In this document: positions 10,745 through 21,500 of the stretch, piece by piece | Numbering within the stretch: position 1 is the stretch's first letter | Layout of the letters: the number at the start of each line of letters is the position of its first letter | DNA from: Planctomycetota bacterium | GTDB lineage: Bacteria; Planctomycetota; UBA1135; UBA2386 | NCBI GenBank assembly: GCA_016794035.1 | Contig: JAEUHS010000059.1 | Location: 1 to 64,000, forward strand | DNA: 64,000 nucleotides | Reading direction: 5' to 3' | Translations under genes and position numbers: made by a program | The notes under the pieces: generated by a model | Databases searched by the model: none | What the model was told of the DNA's origin: nothing | What the model saw: the letters and a program-made list of their open reading frames with translations, nothing else

Positions 10745-11794
10745 ATGAAGTCCCTCGCCATGCTCGTCGGCAGCGCGCTGTTGCTGCTGCTCCCCGTTCC
10801 CGCGCGCGCCCTCGATGCCGCCGTGCCCGCGACCTCGCCGTCGCTGCGCGTGCAGGATCCGAAGAAGCGCCCCCCCAAGCCGGTGCGCGTCGACTACTCG
10901 ATGGTCAAGCGGCTGTTCGGCATGGACCCGACGGTCGAAGCGGTCGACAACCCGCTCACGCCCGAGAAGGTCGCGCTCGGCAAGTTGCTCTACCACGAGC
11001 CGAGCCTGTCCAAGAACGGCAACCTCAGCTGCGCCTCGTGCCACGATCTGTCGACCTACGGCGTCGACAACAAGCCGCGGTCGCCGGGCAGCGACGGGAA
11101 GGAGGGTGAGCGCAACTCGCCGACGACCTACAACGCGTTCCGCCAGTTCGCCCAGTTCTGGGACGGCCGCGCCAAGAACGTCGAGGAGCAGTCGACGGGG
11201 CCGATGCTCAACGCCGTCGAGCATGGTCTCGCCGACGAAGCGGAGCTGGTGGCCCGGCTGAAGGCCAAGCCGGAGCTGGTCGCGGGCTTCGAGAAGGCGT
11301 TCCCCGGCGCCGACGCGGTGTCGGTCCACAACTTCCGGTTGGCGGTCGGCGCGTTCGAGCGCACGCTGGTGACGAAGTCGCGCTTCGACGCCTACCTCGA
11401 CGGCGACCAGAAGGCGCTGACCAACGAGGAGAAGCAGGGCCTCAACGACTTCATGCAGGTCGGCTGCATCACCTGCCACACGACGCGCCTGCTCGGCGGC
11501 AACATGTTCCAGAAGTCGGGCCTGCTGGCGCCGTATCCGAGCGAGGACCTCGGCCGCGGCAAGCTGACCGGCAACAAGGCCGACGACCACTTCTTCAAGG
11601 TGCCCGCGCTGCTGAACGTCGAGAAGACGGCGCCCTACTACCACGATGGCAAGGTCGCCACGCTCGAAGAGGCCGTGACCAAGATGGCCAAGCTGCAGCT
11701 CGGCAAGGACCTCACCGAGGAGCAGACCGCGTCGATCGTCACGTTCCTGAAGGCGCTGACCGGGCCGCTGCCCGAGGAGTTCGCCAAGCAGTAG
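10745..11794 (+). CDS. Di-heme cytochrome c peroxidase family protein
   Basis: Exported periplasmic protein (signal peptide about 1-23) of the di-heme peroxidase/MauG family, which reduces hydrogen peroxide with electrons from cytochromes. Two c-type heme sites are visible: CASCH at 96-100 and CITCH at 241-245. Family blocks LGKLLYHEPSLSKNGNLSC, NSPTTYNAFRQFAQFWDGR, EQSTGPMLN and PALLNVEKTAPYYHDG are present. Its 349 residues fit the family. ATG 10745 precedes a convincing signal peptide. No cytochrome maturation genes are nearby. Confidence 0.92.
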   Translation: MKSLAMLVGSALLLLLPVPARALDAAVPATSPSLRVQDPKKRPPKPVRVDYSMVKRLFGMDPTVEAVDNPLTPEKVALGKLLYHEPSLSKNGNLSCASCHDLSTYGVDNKPRSPGSDGKEGERNSPTTYNAFRQFAQFWDGRAKNVEEQSTGPMLNAVEHGLADEAELVARLKAKPELVAGFEKAFPGADAVSVHNFRLAVGAFERTLVTKSRFDAYLDGDQKALTNEEKQGLNDFMQVGCITCHTTRLLGGNMFQKSGLLAPYPSEDLGRGKLTGNKADDHFFKVPALLNVEKTAPYYHDGKVATLEEAVTKMAKLQLGKDLTEEQTASIVTFLKALTGPLPEEFAKQ

Positions 11795-11832
11795 CGGCTT
11801 GCATCGAGCGCAGGCTCGGCCATCATGGGTCG

Positions 11833-12612
11833 ATGACCGAGCTGCTGGTCGAACGCGCCGACAGCATCCTGACGCTGGTGCTGCATCGGCCCGATCGACT
11901 CAACGCCGTCACCGAGACGCTCTACCGGACGTTGGTCGACCGCCTCGCGGCCGCGTCGAGCGATTCCGCGGTGCGCGCGATCGTGCTGACCGGCGCCGGC
12001 CGCGCGTTCTGCGTCGGCGCCGACCTGAAGGCGCACGGCGACGGCGAACGCACCGACGCCGAGAGGCGGCAGTACGCGCAGCTGGGCCAGCAGGCCGCCG
12101 CCGCGATCCTGGCCTGCGACAAGCCGGTGATCGGCGCCGTGCACGGCCACGCGATCGGCGCCGGGCTCGAACTGGCGCTGGCGTGCGATCTGACGGTCGT
12201 CGCCGAGGACGCGAAGCTGCGTTTCCCCGAGCTGGCGCTCGGCACGTTCGTCGGCGGCGGCACCACCTTCACGCTGGTCGAGCGCGTCGGCATGACGCGC
12301 GCCAAGCACCTGCTGCTGCTCGGCCGCTTCTTCTCCGGCCGCGACGCGGTCGACTGGGGCATCTGCAACGACGCCGCGCCCGCTGCCGACGTGCCGCAGC
12401 GCGCGCAGGAGCTTGCTCACGAGGTCGCGGCGATGGCGCCGCGCTCGGTCGCGTTCTGCAAGCGGCTGTTGCACAAGGCGCGCGAGCGCACGATCGCGCA
12501 GGCGCTCGACGCCGAGGCCGACGCGCTGGCCGCCTGCATGGGCACCGAGGACTGGCACGAAGGCATCGATGCATTCCGCGAACGACGACCGCCCCGCTTC
12601 ACCGGCGAGTGA
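11833..12612 (+). CDS. Enoyl-CoA hydratase/isomerase family protein
   Basis: Crotonase-fold enzyme acting on acyl-CoA thioesters, 259 residues. It shows HRPDRLNAV (N-terminal CoA-binding start), AFCVGADLKAHG and GHAIGAGLELALACDL (the oxyanion-hole glycine region), then FPELALGTFVGGG. A glutamate occupies the first catalytic Glu position in PEL, but the second usual Glu is not clearly conserved, so the reaction could be hydration, isomerisation or hydrolysis. Its 3' end overlaps or abuts the acyl-CoA synthetase, pointing to a shared acyl-CoA pathway. Confidence 0.88.
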   Translation: MTELLVERADSILTLVLHRPDRLNAVTETLYRTLVDRLAAASSDSAVRAIVLTGAGRAFCVGADLKAHGDGERTDAERRQYAQLGQQAAAAILACDKPVIGAVHGHAIGAGLELALACDLTVVAEDAKLRFPELALGTFVGGGTTFTLVERVGMTRAKHLLLLGRFFSGRDAVDWGICNDAAPAADVPQRAQELAHEVAAMAPRSVAFCKRLLHKARERTIAQALDAEADALAACMGTEDWHEGIDAFRERRPPRFTGE

Positions 12613-14743
12613 GACCGGTGCCGTGCTCGATCGGATCCTGCGCCCGCGCGGCGTGGTGATCGTCGGCGCATCGGCGGATCCGCAGAAGCGCGGCTACCAG
12701 GCGATCGCGGCGCTGAAGCAGGCGTCGTACGCCGGCGCGATCCTGCCGGTCAATCCCAAGGGTGGCGAGCTGCTGGGCCTGCCGGTGGCGGCGTCGATCG
12801 GCGCGACCGTAGGCGACGCCGACCTGGCGCTGATCTGCACGCCGGCGGCGACCGTGCCCCGCGTGCTGGAGGAATGCGCGGCGCGCGGCATCGCCGGCGC
12901 CGTGGTGCTGGCGCTCGGCTTCCGCGAGGTCGGCGCCGAGGGGGCGGCGCTGGAGGCGGCGATGCTCGAGGTCGTGCGCCGCACCGGCATCCGCGTGATC
13001 GGCCCGAACACGTCGGGCATCCTGAACCCGCACCGCGGCCTGAACCTGATCGGCGTGCCGAACGTGCCCGCGGGCCGCATCGCGCTGCTGTCGCAGTCGG
13101 GCAACGTGTCGCTGCAGGTGATGATCGAGTCGATGCGGCGCTCGCGCACGGGCTTCTCGCAGGTGATCGGCGTCGGCAACGAGGTCGACCTGCGCTTCGA
13201 CGAGTACCTGCAGTACCTCGGCGACGAGCCGAACACGACCGCGATCGCGATGCACGTCGAGGGCTTCCGCGAGGGCCGCAAGTTCCTCGCGGTCGCCGAG
13301 CGCGTCACCGCCAAGAAGCCGGTGATCCTGCTGAAGGGCGGCCAGACGCTGCGCGGCAAGGCGGCGGCGCGGTCGCACACCGGCGCGCTGGCGGGCTCGT
13401 TCCCGGTGTTCCGCGCCGGGCTGCGGCGCGCGGGTGTGGTGCTGGTGCGGCGTTCGGACGAACTGTTCCACTGTGCCGAGACGCTGGCGACGCAGCCGGC
13501 GCGCGGTGGCTACCGCGGCGTCGCGGTGGTCACCGACGGTGGCGGCCACGGCACGCTGGCGGCCGATGCGCTGCATCGTCAGGGGGCGCAATTGGCCGGC
13601 CTCGCGCCGGCGACGGCCGCGGCGCTGCAGGCCGCGCTCGGCACCGGGGACGCGTCGGGCAACCCGGTCGACCTCGCCGGCCGCGCCGATGCCGACCCGA
13701 TGGTGTTCGCGCAGTGCGTCGAGGCGTTGATGCAGGAGGAGCAGGTCGGCACCGTGCTCGTCGTCGGCCTGTTCGGCGGCTACCACCGCCGCTTCGCCGC
13801 CGAGCTGCTGGCGCGCGAGGTCGCTGCCGCCAGCGCGCTGGTCGAATGCGCGCGTCGGCACCACCGGGCGCTGATCGTGCACAGTCTGTACGCCGATGCG
13901 CCGAGCGAACCGCTGGACGTGCTGCGCACCGCCGGCGTGCCGGTCGTGCGCTCGCTCGAGGTCGCGACGCGCTGCGCCGCCGCCTGCTACCAGCGCGGCG
14001 TGATGCTGAGCCAGCGCCGCGGCACGCCGCACCCGGCGCCGAAGGGGCAGTGGAGCGGACTCACGGCCGTGCGCGAGCAGGAACGGCGCGTGTTGCTCGA
14101 GACCGAGGCGCGCGAGCTGGTCGCCGGCTACGGCGTCACGTTCGTGCCGGCGACGCTGTGCCGCACCGCCGAGCAGGCCGAGGCGGCGGTCGCCGAACAC
14201 GGCGGCACCGCGGCGATCAAGGTCGTCGCGGGCGCGGTGTCGCACAAGACCGAGGCCGGCGGCGTCAGGCTCGGTGTGCGCACCGCCGACGCGCGGACGA
14301 CGTTCGCGGCGATCGACGCCAGCGTACGCGCCTGGTGCGCGACGCGTGGCCAGGCCGCCGACCTGCGCGGCGTGCTGGTCTCACCGCTGTTGCCGAAGCC
14401 GGTCGCCGAGCTGATCGTCGGCTGCAAGCGCGACCCGCACTACGGCACCGTGCTGGTGGTCGGCCTCGGTGGCACCGCGGTCGAGGTGCTGAAGGACGTG
14501 ACGCTGCGCCTGCTGCCGGTCACGCGCGACGACGTGCGCGAGATGCTGAAGGAGATCAAGGGCGCGCGGCTGCTGCGCGGCCATCGCGGCGCGCCGCCCG
14601 TCGACCGTGACGCGCTGGTCGCGACGATCCTGGCGTTCGCCGAGTGCGCGCGCAGCAACCCCGAGGTCGTCGAACTCGAGGTCAACCCGCTGTTCGCCTA
14701 CGAACACGGCTGCGTCGCCGTCGACGTGCGCGCGATGCTCTGA
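12569..14743 (+). CDS. Acyl-CoA synthetase (ADP-forming), fused alpha-beta type
   Basis: Interconverts an acid plus CoA and ATP with acyl-CoA plus ADP and phosphate. In order the protein has a CoA-binding Rossmann domain (VVIVGASADPQKRG), succinyl-CoA-ligase-like domains (GNVSLQVMIESM; SHTGALAGS, where the histidine is the likely phosphohistidine), and a C-terminal ATP-grasp domain (AAIKVVAGAVSHKTEAGGV, VVGLGGTAVEVLKD). ATG 12569 gives 724 residues and overlaps the upstream gene by 44 bp; GTG 12623 is an equally good start (706 residues) 10 bp past its stop. No GNAT domain as in Pat-type proteins. Acid substrate unknown. Confidence 0.85.
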   Translation: MHSANDDRPASPASETGAVLDRILRPRGVVIVGASADPQKRGYQAIAALKQASYAGAILPVNPKGGELLGLPVAASIGATVGDADLALICTPAATVPRVLEECAARGIAGAVVLALGFREVGAEGAALEAAMLEVVRRTGIRVIGPNTSGILNPHRGLNLIGVPNVPAGRIALLSQSGNVSLQVMIESMRRSRTGFSQVIGVGNEVDLRFDEYLQYLGDEPNTTAIAMHVEGFREGRKFLAVAERVTAKKPVILLKGGQTLRGKAAARSHTGALAGSFPVFRAGLRRAGVVLVRRSDELFHCAETLATQPARGGYRGVAVVTDGGGHGTLAADALHRQGAQLAGLAPATAAALQAALGTGDASGNPVDLAGRADADPMVFAQCVEALMQEEQVGTVLVVGLFGGYHRRFAAELLAREVAAASALVECARRHHRALIVHSLYADAPSEPLDVLRTAGVPVVRSLEVATRCAAACYQRGVMLSQRRGTPHPAPKGQWSGLTAVREQERRVLLETEARELVAGYGVTFVPATLCRTAEQAEAAVAEHGGTAAIKVVAGAVSHKTEAGGVRLGVRTADARTTFAAIDASVRAWCATRGQAADLRGVLVSPLLPKPVAELIVGCKRDPHYGTVLVVGLGGTAVEVLKDVTLRLLPVTRDDVREMLKEIKGARLLRGHRGAPPVDRDALVATILAFAECARSNPEVVELEVNPLFAYEHGCVAVDVRAML

Positions 14744-14771
14744 AGCCCTGCTGCGTCCGTCGGGGACAGGG

Positions 14772-16562
14772 TCACGCCGGCGCTTCGACCTGGGCCAGCA
14801 TGCGGGCGTAGGCGCCGCGCCGCGCGAGCAGTTCGGCGTGGCGGCCGGCCTCGACGATGCGGCCGCGTTCCAGGACCAGGATGCGATCGGCGGAGCGCAC
14901 CGTGGAGAGGCGGTGGGCGACGACCAACGCGGTGCGGCCGTGCAGCGCGATGCGCAGGGCGTGTTGCAGCCGCGCCTCGGACGCGCTGTCGATGCTGGCG
15001 GTCGCCTCGTCGAGCACCAGCAGGTCGGGCTCGACGACCAGCGCGCGCGCGAACGCGAGCAGCTGGCGTTCACCCTGCGAGAACGTGCCGCCACGTTCCT
15101 CGACCTGGCTGCGCAGACCGTCCGGCAGGCGGCGCACGAAGTCGGCGGCGCCGACGGTCTCGAGCGCGCGAAGGACGCGCGCCTCGTCGATCTGCGGATC
15201 GAACAGGCGCACGTTGTCGAGCACCGTGCCGGTGAACAGGAACAGGTCCTGGGCGACGAACGCGATGCGCTTGCGCAGCGACGCCGGGTCCAGTGCGCGC
15301 ACGTCGTCGCCGTCGATGCGCACAGCGCCGCCGGTGACGTCGCGCAGCCGAGCGACCAGCGCCAGCAGCGTGGTCTTGCCGGCGCCGGTCGGGCCGACGA
15401 TGGCGATCGTCTGCCCGGGTTCGGCGGTGAACGACACGTCGTGCAGCACCGGCGTGCCGGAGTCGTAGGCGAAAGCGACGCAGTCGAACTCGATGCGCGC
15501 GGCGCCGCGGCGGGCGCTGGGCCGCGCGTCGGGGTTCGGCGGCGGGAAGCGCTTCTCGTCGAGCAGGTGGAACACGCGCTCGGCGCTGGCGAACGCCGCC
15601 TGCAGCACGTTGTACTTCTCGCCCAGCTCCTTCACCGGGCCGGAGAACAGGGCGTAGTAGAGCCAGAACTGCACGAACTGGCCCGGCTGCATCGTACCCT
15701 CGAGCACCGCGCTGCCGCCGAACCACAGCAGCCCGACGGTCGTCGCGCGCAGCGCGAAGTCGACCAGCGCGAAGAACACCGAGAAGTGCAGCACGGTGGC
15801 GCGCCACGCGTCGGCGGTCTCGTGGTTGCGCGCCATGTACTTCTCGTGCACCGCCGCCTCGCGGCCGAACGCGCGCGTCGTGCGCACGCCGCCGATCAGC
15901 TCGGTCGTGTAGGCGTTCTGCAGCGCCAGCCGGCTCCGCACCGCGCGGTAGGCACGCTGCGCGTTGCGGCGGAACAGCACGCTGATGGCGATCACCACCG
16001 GCGTCGTCGCCACCGTGAACAGCGCCAGTTGCACGTCGAGGAAGAACAGCACCACCAGCACGCCGCCGATCTTCAGCAGGTCGAAGATCGACTGCAGCAC
16101 GCCGGTCGAGATCAGCTCGTTGAGGTTCTCGACGTCGCTGGTGATGCGCGTCGTCAGCTTGCCGGCCGGGTTCTTCTCGTGGAACGACAGCGACACGCCC
16201 AGCAGGTGATCGAACAGCCGTCGGCGCACGTCGCGGATCACGCGCTGGCCGTTCCAGGCCGTCAGCAGGCCGAAGACGTAGCCGAGCAGCGCGCCGGCCG
16301 CCGTGGTGCCGAGGAAGCCGGCGCCGTACCACAGCAGCACGCGCAGGCGCGCATCGTCGTCGCTGGTGGCGTCCCGCATCGGGCCGTCGATCGCGAAGCG
16401 CAGCAGCCAGGGCCCGAGCATCTCCAGCACGAACGACACCAGCAGGATCAGCAGGCAGACCGCGAAGCCGCGCCGGTAGGGGCGCACGAACGGCCACAGC
16501 CGCGCCAGGAAGCCGAACTGGATCCGACCCTCCATGACGTCGTCGAGGTAGGGGTCGCTCAC
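14772..16562 (-). CDS. ABC exporter half-transporter, catalytically complete subunit
   Basis: Type IV ABC exporter subunit (596 residues): N-terminal six-helix transmembrane domain (about 30-325), then the ATPase with Walker A GPTGAGKTT near 384, signature FSQGERQ, Walker B LLVLDEATASID with the catalytic glutamate, and VVAHRLST H-loop. It starts at GTG 16562, whose bases overlap the partner's stop (GTGA). With the upstream gene, whose Walker B carries Asp in place of Glu, it would make a heterodimeric exporter of the BmrC/BmrD or TM287/288 kind. Substrate (drug, lipid or peptide) unknown. Confidence 0.9.
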   Translation of the reverse strand: MSDPYLDDVMEGRIQFGFLARLWPFVRPYRRGFAVCLLILLVSFVLEMLGPWLLRFAIDGPMRDATSDDDARLRVLLWYGAGFLGTTAAGALLGYVFGLLTAWNGQRVIRDVRRRLFDHLLGVSLSFHEKNPAGKLTTRITSDVENLNELISTGVLQSIFDLLKIGGVLVVLFFLDVQLALFTVATTPVVIAISVLFRRNAQRAYRAVRSRLALQNAYTTELIGGVRTTRAFGREAAVHEKYMARNHETADAWRATVLHFSVFFALVDFALRATTVGLLWFGGSAVLEGTMQPGQFVQFWLYYALFSGPVKELGEKYNVLQAAFASAERVFHLLDEKRFPPPNPDARPSARRGAARIEFDCVAFAYDSGTPVLHDVSFTAEPGQTIAIVGPTGAGKTTLLALVARLRDVTGGAVRIDGDDVRALDPASLRKRIAFVAQDLFLFTGTVLDNVRLFDPQIDEARVLRALETVGAADFVRRLPDGLRSQVEERGGTFSQGERQLLAFARALVVEPDLLVLDEATASIDSASEARLQHALRIALHGRTALVVAHRLSTVRSADRILVLERGRIVEAGRHAELLARRGAYARMLAQVEAPA

Positions 16563-18337
16563 GCCTCGTCCTCGGGCAGGCTCTCGAGCGCCGCGGCCTC
16601 GCTCTGGCGGCGGAAGGCCTGCGCGTAGAGCCCGTTGCGCGCCATCAGGTCATGGTGGTCGCCCTGTTCGAGCACGCGGCCGCCGTCGAGCACCAGGATG
16701 CGATCGGCGTCCTGCAGCACCGACAGCCGATGCGACGCCACCAGCAGCGTGCGGCCGCGCCGCTGCTCGTGCAGACCGCGCAGGATGCGCCGCTCGGTCA
16801 CCGGGTCGACCGCCGACAGCGTGTCGTCGAGCATCAGGCCCGGCCGGTCGCTGTGCAGCGCGCGGGCCAGCGACACGCGCTGGCGCTGGCCACCGGACAG
16901 GGTGACCCCACGTTCGCCGACGATGGTCTGCAGGCCCAGGTGCAGCTGGGGCAGGTCCTGGTCGAGCGCGGCGGCGGCGACCGCGGCGTCGAGTTCGAAC
17001 GTGAGGTCCGCATCGGCGGCGAAGCCGACGTTGGCGGCGACGGTGTCGCTGAACAGGAACGGTTCCTGCGGCGCCAGCGCGAACAGCGCGCGCAGCGCCC
17101 TCGGCGACAGGTCGAGCACGTCGTGGTCGTCGACGAACACCGCGCCGCGCGGCGGATCGTAGAAGCGCAGCAGCAGCGACAGCAGGGTCGACTTGCCGCT
17201 GCCGACGGGGCCGGCGAGGCCGAGCTTCTGCCCGGGCGCCAGCGTGAACGACACGTCCTGCAGCGCCGGCCGCGTGCTGCCCGGGTAGGTGAACGTCAGG
17301 TGCTCGACCCGCACGCGGCCCTGCAGCTCGGGCGACGCGCCGGTGTCGGGCTCGGGTTCGACCTCGAACAGCTCCTCGATGCGGATGCCGGCCGCGTGCG
17401 CGCGCGGCAGCGTCGCCAGCGTCCAGCCGAGGATCTCGAGCGGGAACGTCAGCAGCGCCAGGTAGCCGAGGAACTGGAACAGCTGGCCGACCGTGATGTC
17501 ACCGGCGATCACCTGGTGGCCGCCGACCAGCAGCACGCCGAGCATCACGACGCCGCTGGTCGAGTGCGACATCGCGTTCAGCAGCGCGCGCAGCCGCGTC
17601 AGCCTCAGGTTCGCCAGCAGGTAGCGGCGGTTGCGCGTCGCCATCGCCGCGCGCTCGCGGGCGCCGATGCCGAACTGCTGCACGACACGGATGCCGGCGA
17701 AGTCCTCCTGCGCGCGCTGCGAGACCTCGCCGATCGCCTCCTGCGACTTCTTGCTCCAGCGGTGCAGGCGCGGCATCAGGACGCGCATCGCGACGAACAG
17801 CACGCCGAACACGCCGAGCGACGCCAGCGTCACCGGCAAGTCCATGCTGGCCATCAGCCACGTGCCGGCCGGCAGCAGGCAGATGGTGCTGCCGCCGTGC
17901 AGCAGCAACGGACCCATCACGAAGCGCACCAGCTCGACGTCCTGCGTCAGCCGGCTCGTCACGTCGCCGGTGCGCGAGCGGTCGAACCAGGCGACCGGCA
18001 GCCGCTGCAGGTGGGCGACCAGGTCGTTCTTCAGATCCTCCTCGACGTTGCGCGACGCGTCGATCAGCGTCTTGCGCGACACGTAGCGGCTGCCGGCCTC
18101 GACCACGGCGAGCACCAGCAGCAGCCAGCAGGTCTGCCGCAGCGCGTCGGTCGTGCCGCCGGCCGACAGCTGGTCGAGCGCGTTGCCGAGCAGGCGCGGC
18201 ATCCACAGCGACACGGCGGCGTGCACGGGCACGAACGCCATGCCCACGAGCACCAGCACGAGGTGGCGGCGCAGCAGCGACGCGGGCCGCCCGAAGGCGC
18301 GAGCGATCGAACGCAACGTGGACAAGGGGCGCAGCAT
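16559..18337 (-). CDS. ABC exporter half-transporter, degenerate-site subunit
   Basis: Partner half-transporter (592 residues) with six predicted helices, Walker A GPVGSGKST, signature LSGGQRQ, Walker B LMLDDTLSAVD and H-loop VASHRLS. The second acidic residue after Walker B is Asp instead of the catalytic Glu, as in the inactive site of asymmetric heterodimeric exporters. I chose ATG 18337 because GGGAGG precedes it; a TTG at 18361 in the same frame would add eight residues that include the ribosome-binding site. Divergent from the pseudopilin genes. Confidence 0.9.
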   Translation of the reverse strand: MLRPLSTLRSIARAFGRPASLLRRHLVLVLVGMAFVPVHAAVSLWMPRLLGNALDQLSAGGTTDALRQTCWLLLVLAVVEAGSRYVSRKTLIDASRNVEEDLKNDLVAHLQRLPVAWFDRSRTGDVTSRLTQDVELVRFVMGPLLLHGGSTICLLPAGTWLMASMDLPVTLASLGVFGVLFVAMRVLMPRLHRWSKKSQEAIGEVSQRAQEDFAGIRVVQQFGIGARERAAMATRNRRYLLANLRLTRLRALLNAMSHSTSGVVMLGVLLVGGHQVIAGDITVGQLFQFLGYLALLTFPLEILGWTLATLPRAHAAGIRIEELFEVEPEPDTGASPELQGRVRVEHLTFTYPGSTRPALQDVSFTLAPGQKLGLAGPVGSGKSTLLSLLLRFYDPPRGAVFVDDHDVLDLSPRALRALFALAPQEPFLFSDTVAANVGFAADADLTFELDAAVAAAALDQDLPQLHLGLQTIVGERGVTLSGGQRQRVSLARALHSDRPGLMLDDTLSAVDPVTERRILRGLHEQRRGRTLLVASHRLSVLQDADRILVLDGGRVLEQGDHHDLMARNGLYAQAFRRQSEAAALESLPEDEA

Positions 18338-18361
18338 CGAGCCTCGCCTCCCGTGTTGCAA

Positions 18362-18371
18362 ATGTCGACAT
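18362..18371. promoter_or_regulatory. 10-bp palindrome in the divergent intergenic region
   Basis: ATGTCGACAT is a perfect palindrome in the 165 bp between the ABC exporter and the giant pseudopilin gene, so it could be an operator. A 10-bp palindrome can arise by chance; no promoter elements were clearly placed around it. Confidence 0.2.
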
Positions 18372-18502
18372 CACGGCCGCCGTGGCCGCGCGCGTCCCGT
18401 TGCGGGACGGCGGGGCCGGATCGTCACCACCCGGGCCCGCGCGCCTGCCGATACCGCCCGGGAGTCACGTCGGAGAACGCGCCCTTGCAGGAGAAGCTGA
18501 CC

Positions 18503-21500
18503 ATGCATGCAACTCGTATCAGGCAGGAAGAAGGTTTCACGCTCGTCGAGCTCGTGTTCGCCTTCGTCATCCTCGTGGTCTGTTCGGTGGCGCTGATCGA
18601 TCATCTGGCCGTCAACTACAAGACGACGGCGACCGAGCGCGACCGCGTGTTCGCCTACACCAAGGCGCAGGCGATCCTGTCGGAGGTCCAGGGCTTCGTC
18701 GACCGCGGCCAGGTCAACGCGGCGGTCGACCTCGACGTGCTCGACGACGGCGTCGTCAACAAGACCCCGCTGACGATCCAGACCGACGCGTTCGGCGCCC
18801 TGGTGCCGGCGAGTCACGTCGTTTCGGGCAACTTCCAGCGCAAGGGCCAGTGGGTGTGGTCGCGCCGGATCACGGTGCAGCCGTTCGTCGGCCTCAACAA
18901 CCGCAACGTGCGCTACGTGACGGTGCGCGTCTACAAGAAGGACGACAGCGGCGTCGACCGGCCGATGGCGGACCTGTCGGCGGTCATCAACTCGGCCGGC
19001 AGCGCGTTCCCGACCACGCAGGTGTTCGACATCTACCTGCTGGCGATCGAGAACGTCCCCGGCTGGTGGGTCTTCATGGACTCGATCAAGCCGTTCGTCG
19101 AATCGATGGTGACCGACCTCGAGACCCGCAATCCCGGTCTCTCGTTCCGCACCCACTGGATCACCAAGGCGACCTTCGGCCGCAACCAGGGCTATCGGCC
19201 GTACACCAACGAGACCACCGACAGCCACGCGGCGATCTCCGAGGTCTACCACTACCCGGGTCGCATGCCGACCGGCAACGCGTCGACGTTCTACTACGTG
19301 CCCGACAACATGCGCGGTCGCGTCAACATCGACGGCGTCGATCGCCACGGCTACGACAGCAGCCTGAACCCGCACCCGTACGCGCTCGCCGACTTCTTCA
19401 ACCACGGCATGCGCTACCCGGACGAGCTGGCGCTCTGGCAGACCCGCGTCGCCGACATCGAGCAGCGGGAGAAGGACATCGTCGACGCGATCGCGCTGGG
19501 CAATCCGCCGCCGGCCGAACTCGACGACATGTCCAAGGAGCCGACGATGCGGCTGTTGCTGGAGGACCTGTACAGCAACCCCGACAAGTACAAGAACGCG
19601 CTGATGATCAACCTGCACGGCGAGCTGCTGCCGATGCCGGCCCTGCGCAACTACAGCGACGCGGCGAAGGAGCCGGTCGCGCACCCGTACGAGCGCGTCG
19701 TCACGCACCCCGAGGAGCTGCGCACGAAGAACAACGACGCCGGCGTCACCGACTCGCTGCAGCTGCGCATGTACGCCTACCGCACGAACGCGCGTGAGGC
19801 GGCGACGCCCGATCGCATGACCGACCCGATGGTCGTCGAGATCGTCGGCATGAACCTCACCGACTCGACGAGCCCCACCAAGCTCGACGCATCGGTGACG
19901 CTGCAGAACATCCCCGGCGGTGTGTCGGTCGGTGGCAGCTCCGACTACTCCGTCACCTGGCTGGCCGCCAAGCACGCCACCGACTCGCCGGCGAGCGGCG
20001 AGATGTACTACACGGCCGAGTTCGTCGACCCGGGTGGCACGGCCGAGCGCTTCACGCGCATCTACCTGTTCAACACGCCGCTGGTCGCGCCGCCGGTCAC
20101 GCAGAGCGGTCTCGTCTACGGCCTCGCCAACACCGAGCAGGCGCGGCTCTACTGGATGCCGTACATCCCGAGCCCGGTCAAGGCACCCAGCGGCGTGCCG
20201 AGCTTCGACACGATGGACCTGACCAAGACCGGCACCGGGCCGAAGAACACCGCGCGCTGGACGGCACGCATCAACCCGTCGGTGCTGACGGGGTCCAAGT
20301 TCGTCGACGAGGACGGCAACACCTACAACCCGGCCGGCGACGTCGTGCTGAAGGTCCGCACGCGCATCGCGTCTGGCTACGGCACCAGCACCGACTGGCA
20401 GCGCAGCGGCACGATGTGGCCGCCGGCCGACCGCATGATGCCCGACAACCAGTCGGTCACCTACGCCTGGTGGACCAACAGCAAGGAGGACGTGCCGTTC
20501 ACCGAACGCGCGCAGTTCAACGGCGATCCGCGCCACGTGCCGTACAAGGACTGCTTCAACGGCGGCGACGACTTCCCGAACAGCTACAACTGGTTCCACG
20601 ACGCGCTGAACAACGCCAGCGAGAACGCGCGCGCGGACTTCACCAGCCTCAACACGTCGAACCTCTACAACCGCTGGAACGGCGAGATGTCGACCGACGT
20701 GCCGCGCTACTTCCAGCTGCTGCGCGAGGGCATCACCAAGAGCGCGATCGTCTACACGACGCTGACCGGTTACTCGTACTACTACCTCGGCCTCGGCAAC
20801 GACATCGGCTACGACTCGGCCAACGGCTACCCGAACTCGATCCCGAGCGACCTGACGCCGCACGGTTCGCCGAGCACCACCGGCTACATCAACACGATCA
20901 TCGGCCAGCGGCGCTACGTGCGCAGCGCGACCGGTGGCGGCAACTACTGGTGGGGCATGCCGTGGCTCGGCGAGCTCTACCCGGACAGCGACCAGGCCGC
21001 GTGGTTCGACACCTCGGGCGGGACCATGCGCGGCAACCTGGCCGCGGGCACCGGCAGCGGCCAGTTCTACCAGGGCACCTGCAACAGCGTGTACGCCGGC
21101 AGCAACCGCACCGCCTACGGCACGGCCTGCAACAACTACATGCAGCGCACCTCGGCGCCCGGCTGCACGACGCTGTTCAACATCGGCACGTCGGGGTCGT
21201 CGTTCCACCACACGTCGTCGAGCGGCAACGGCACGCTGACGGCGGTCGGCCAGGAGCTGGCCGACAACTACAGCATGTCGATGCCGAACGCGGCGCCGAT
21301 CACGCGTCCGTTCGGGCTGAACTGGAGCGGCAGCACCGGCGAGCACTGGAGCTACGCCCCGTACGCCACCAAGTACACGGCGTCGCTCTACCGCACCTAC
21401 TACACGCACGCCTCGGGCGTCGGCTCGGGCCTGGTCAAGCTGGTCGACCCCGGCAACACCAGCGCCGCCTACGTGGTCGTCAACGGCATCAGCAACGCGG

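Noticed and set aside
16652..18502. A 617-codon N-terminal extension of the giant pseudopilin
   Set aside because: It is antisense to the ABC exporter gene, and the prepilin signal with ribosome-binding site starts at 18503.
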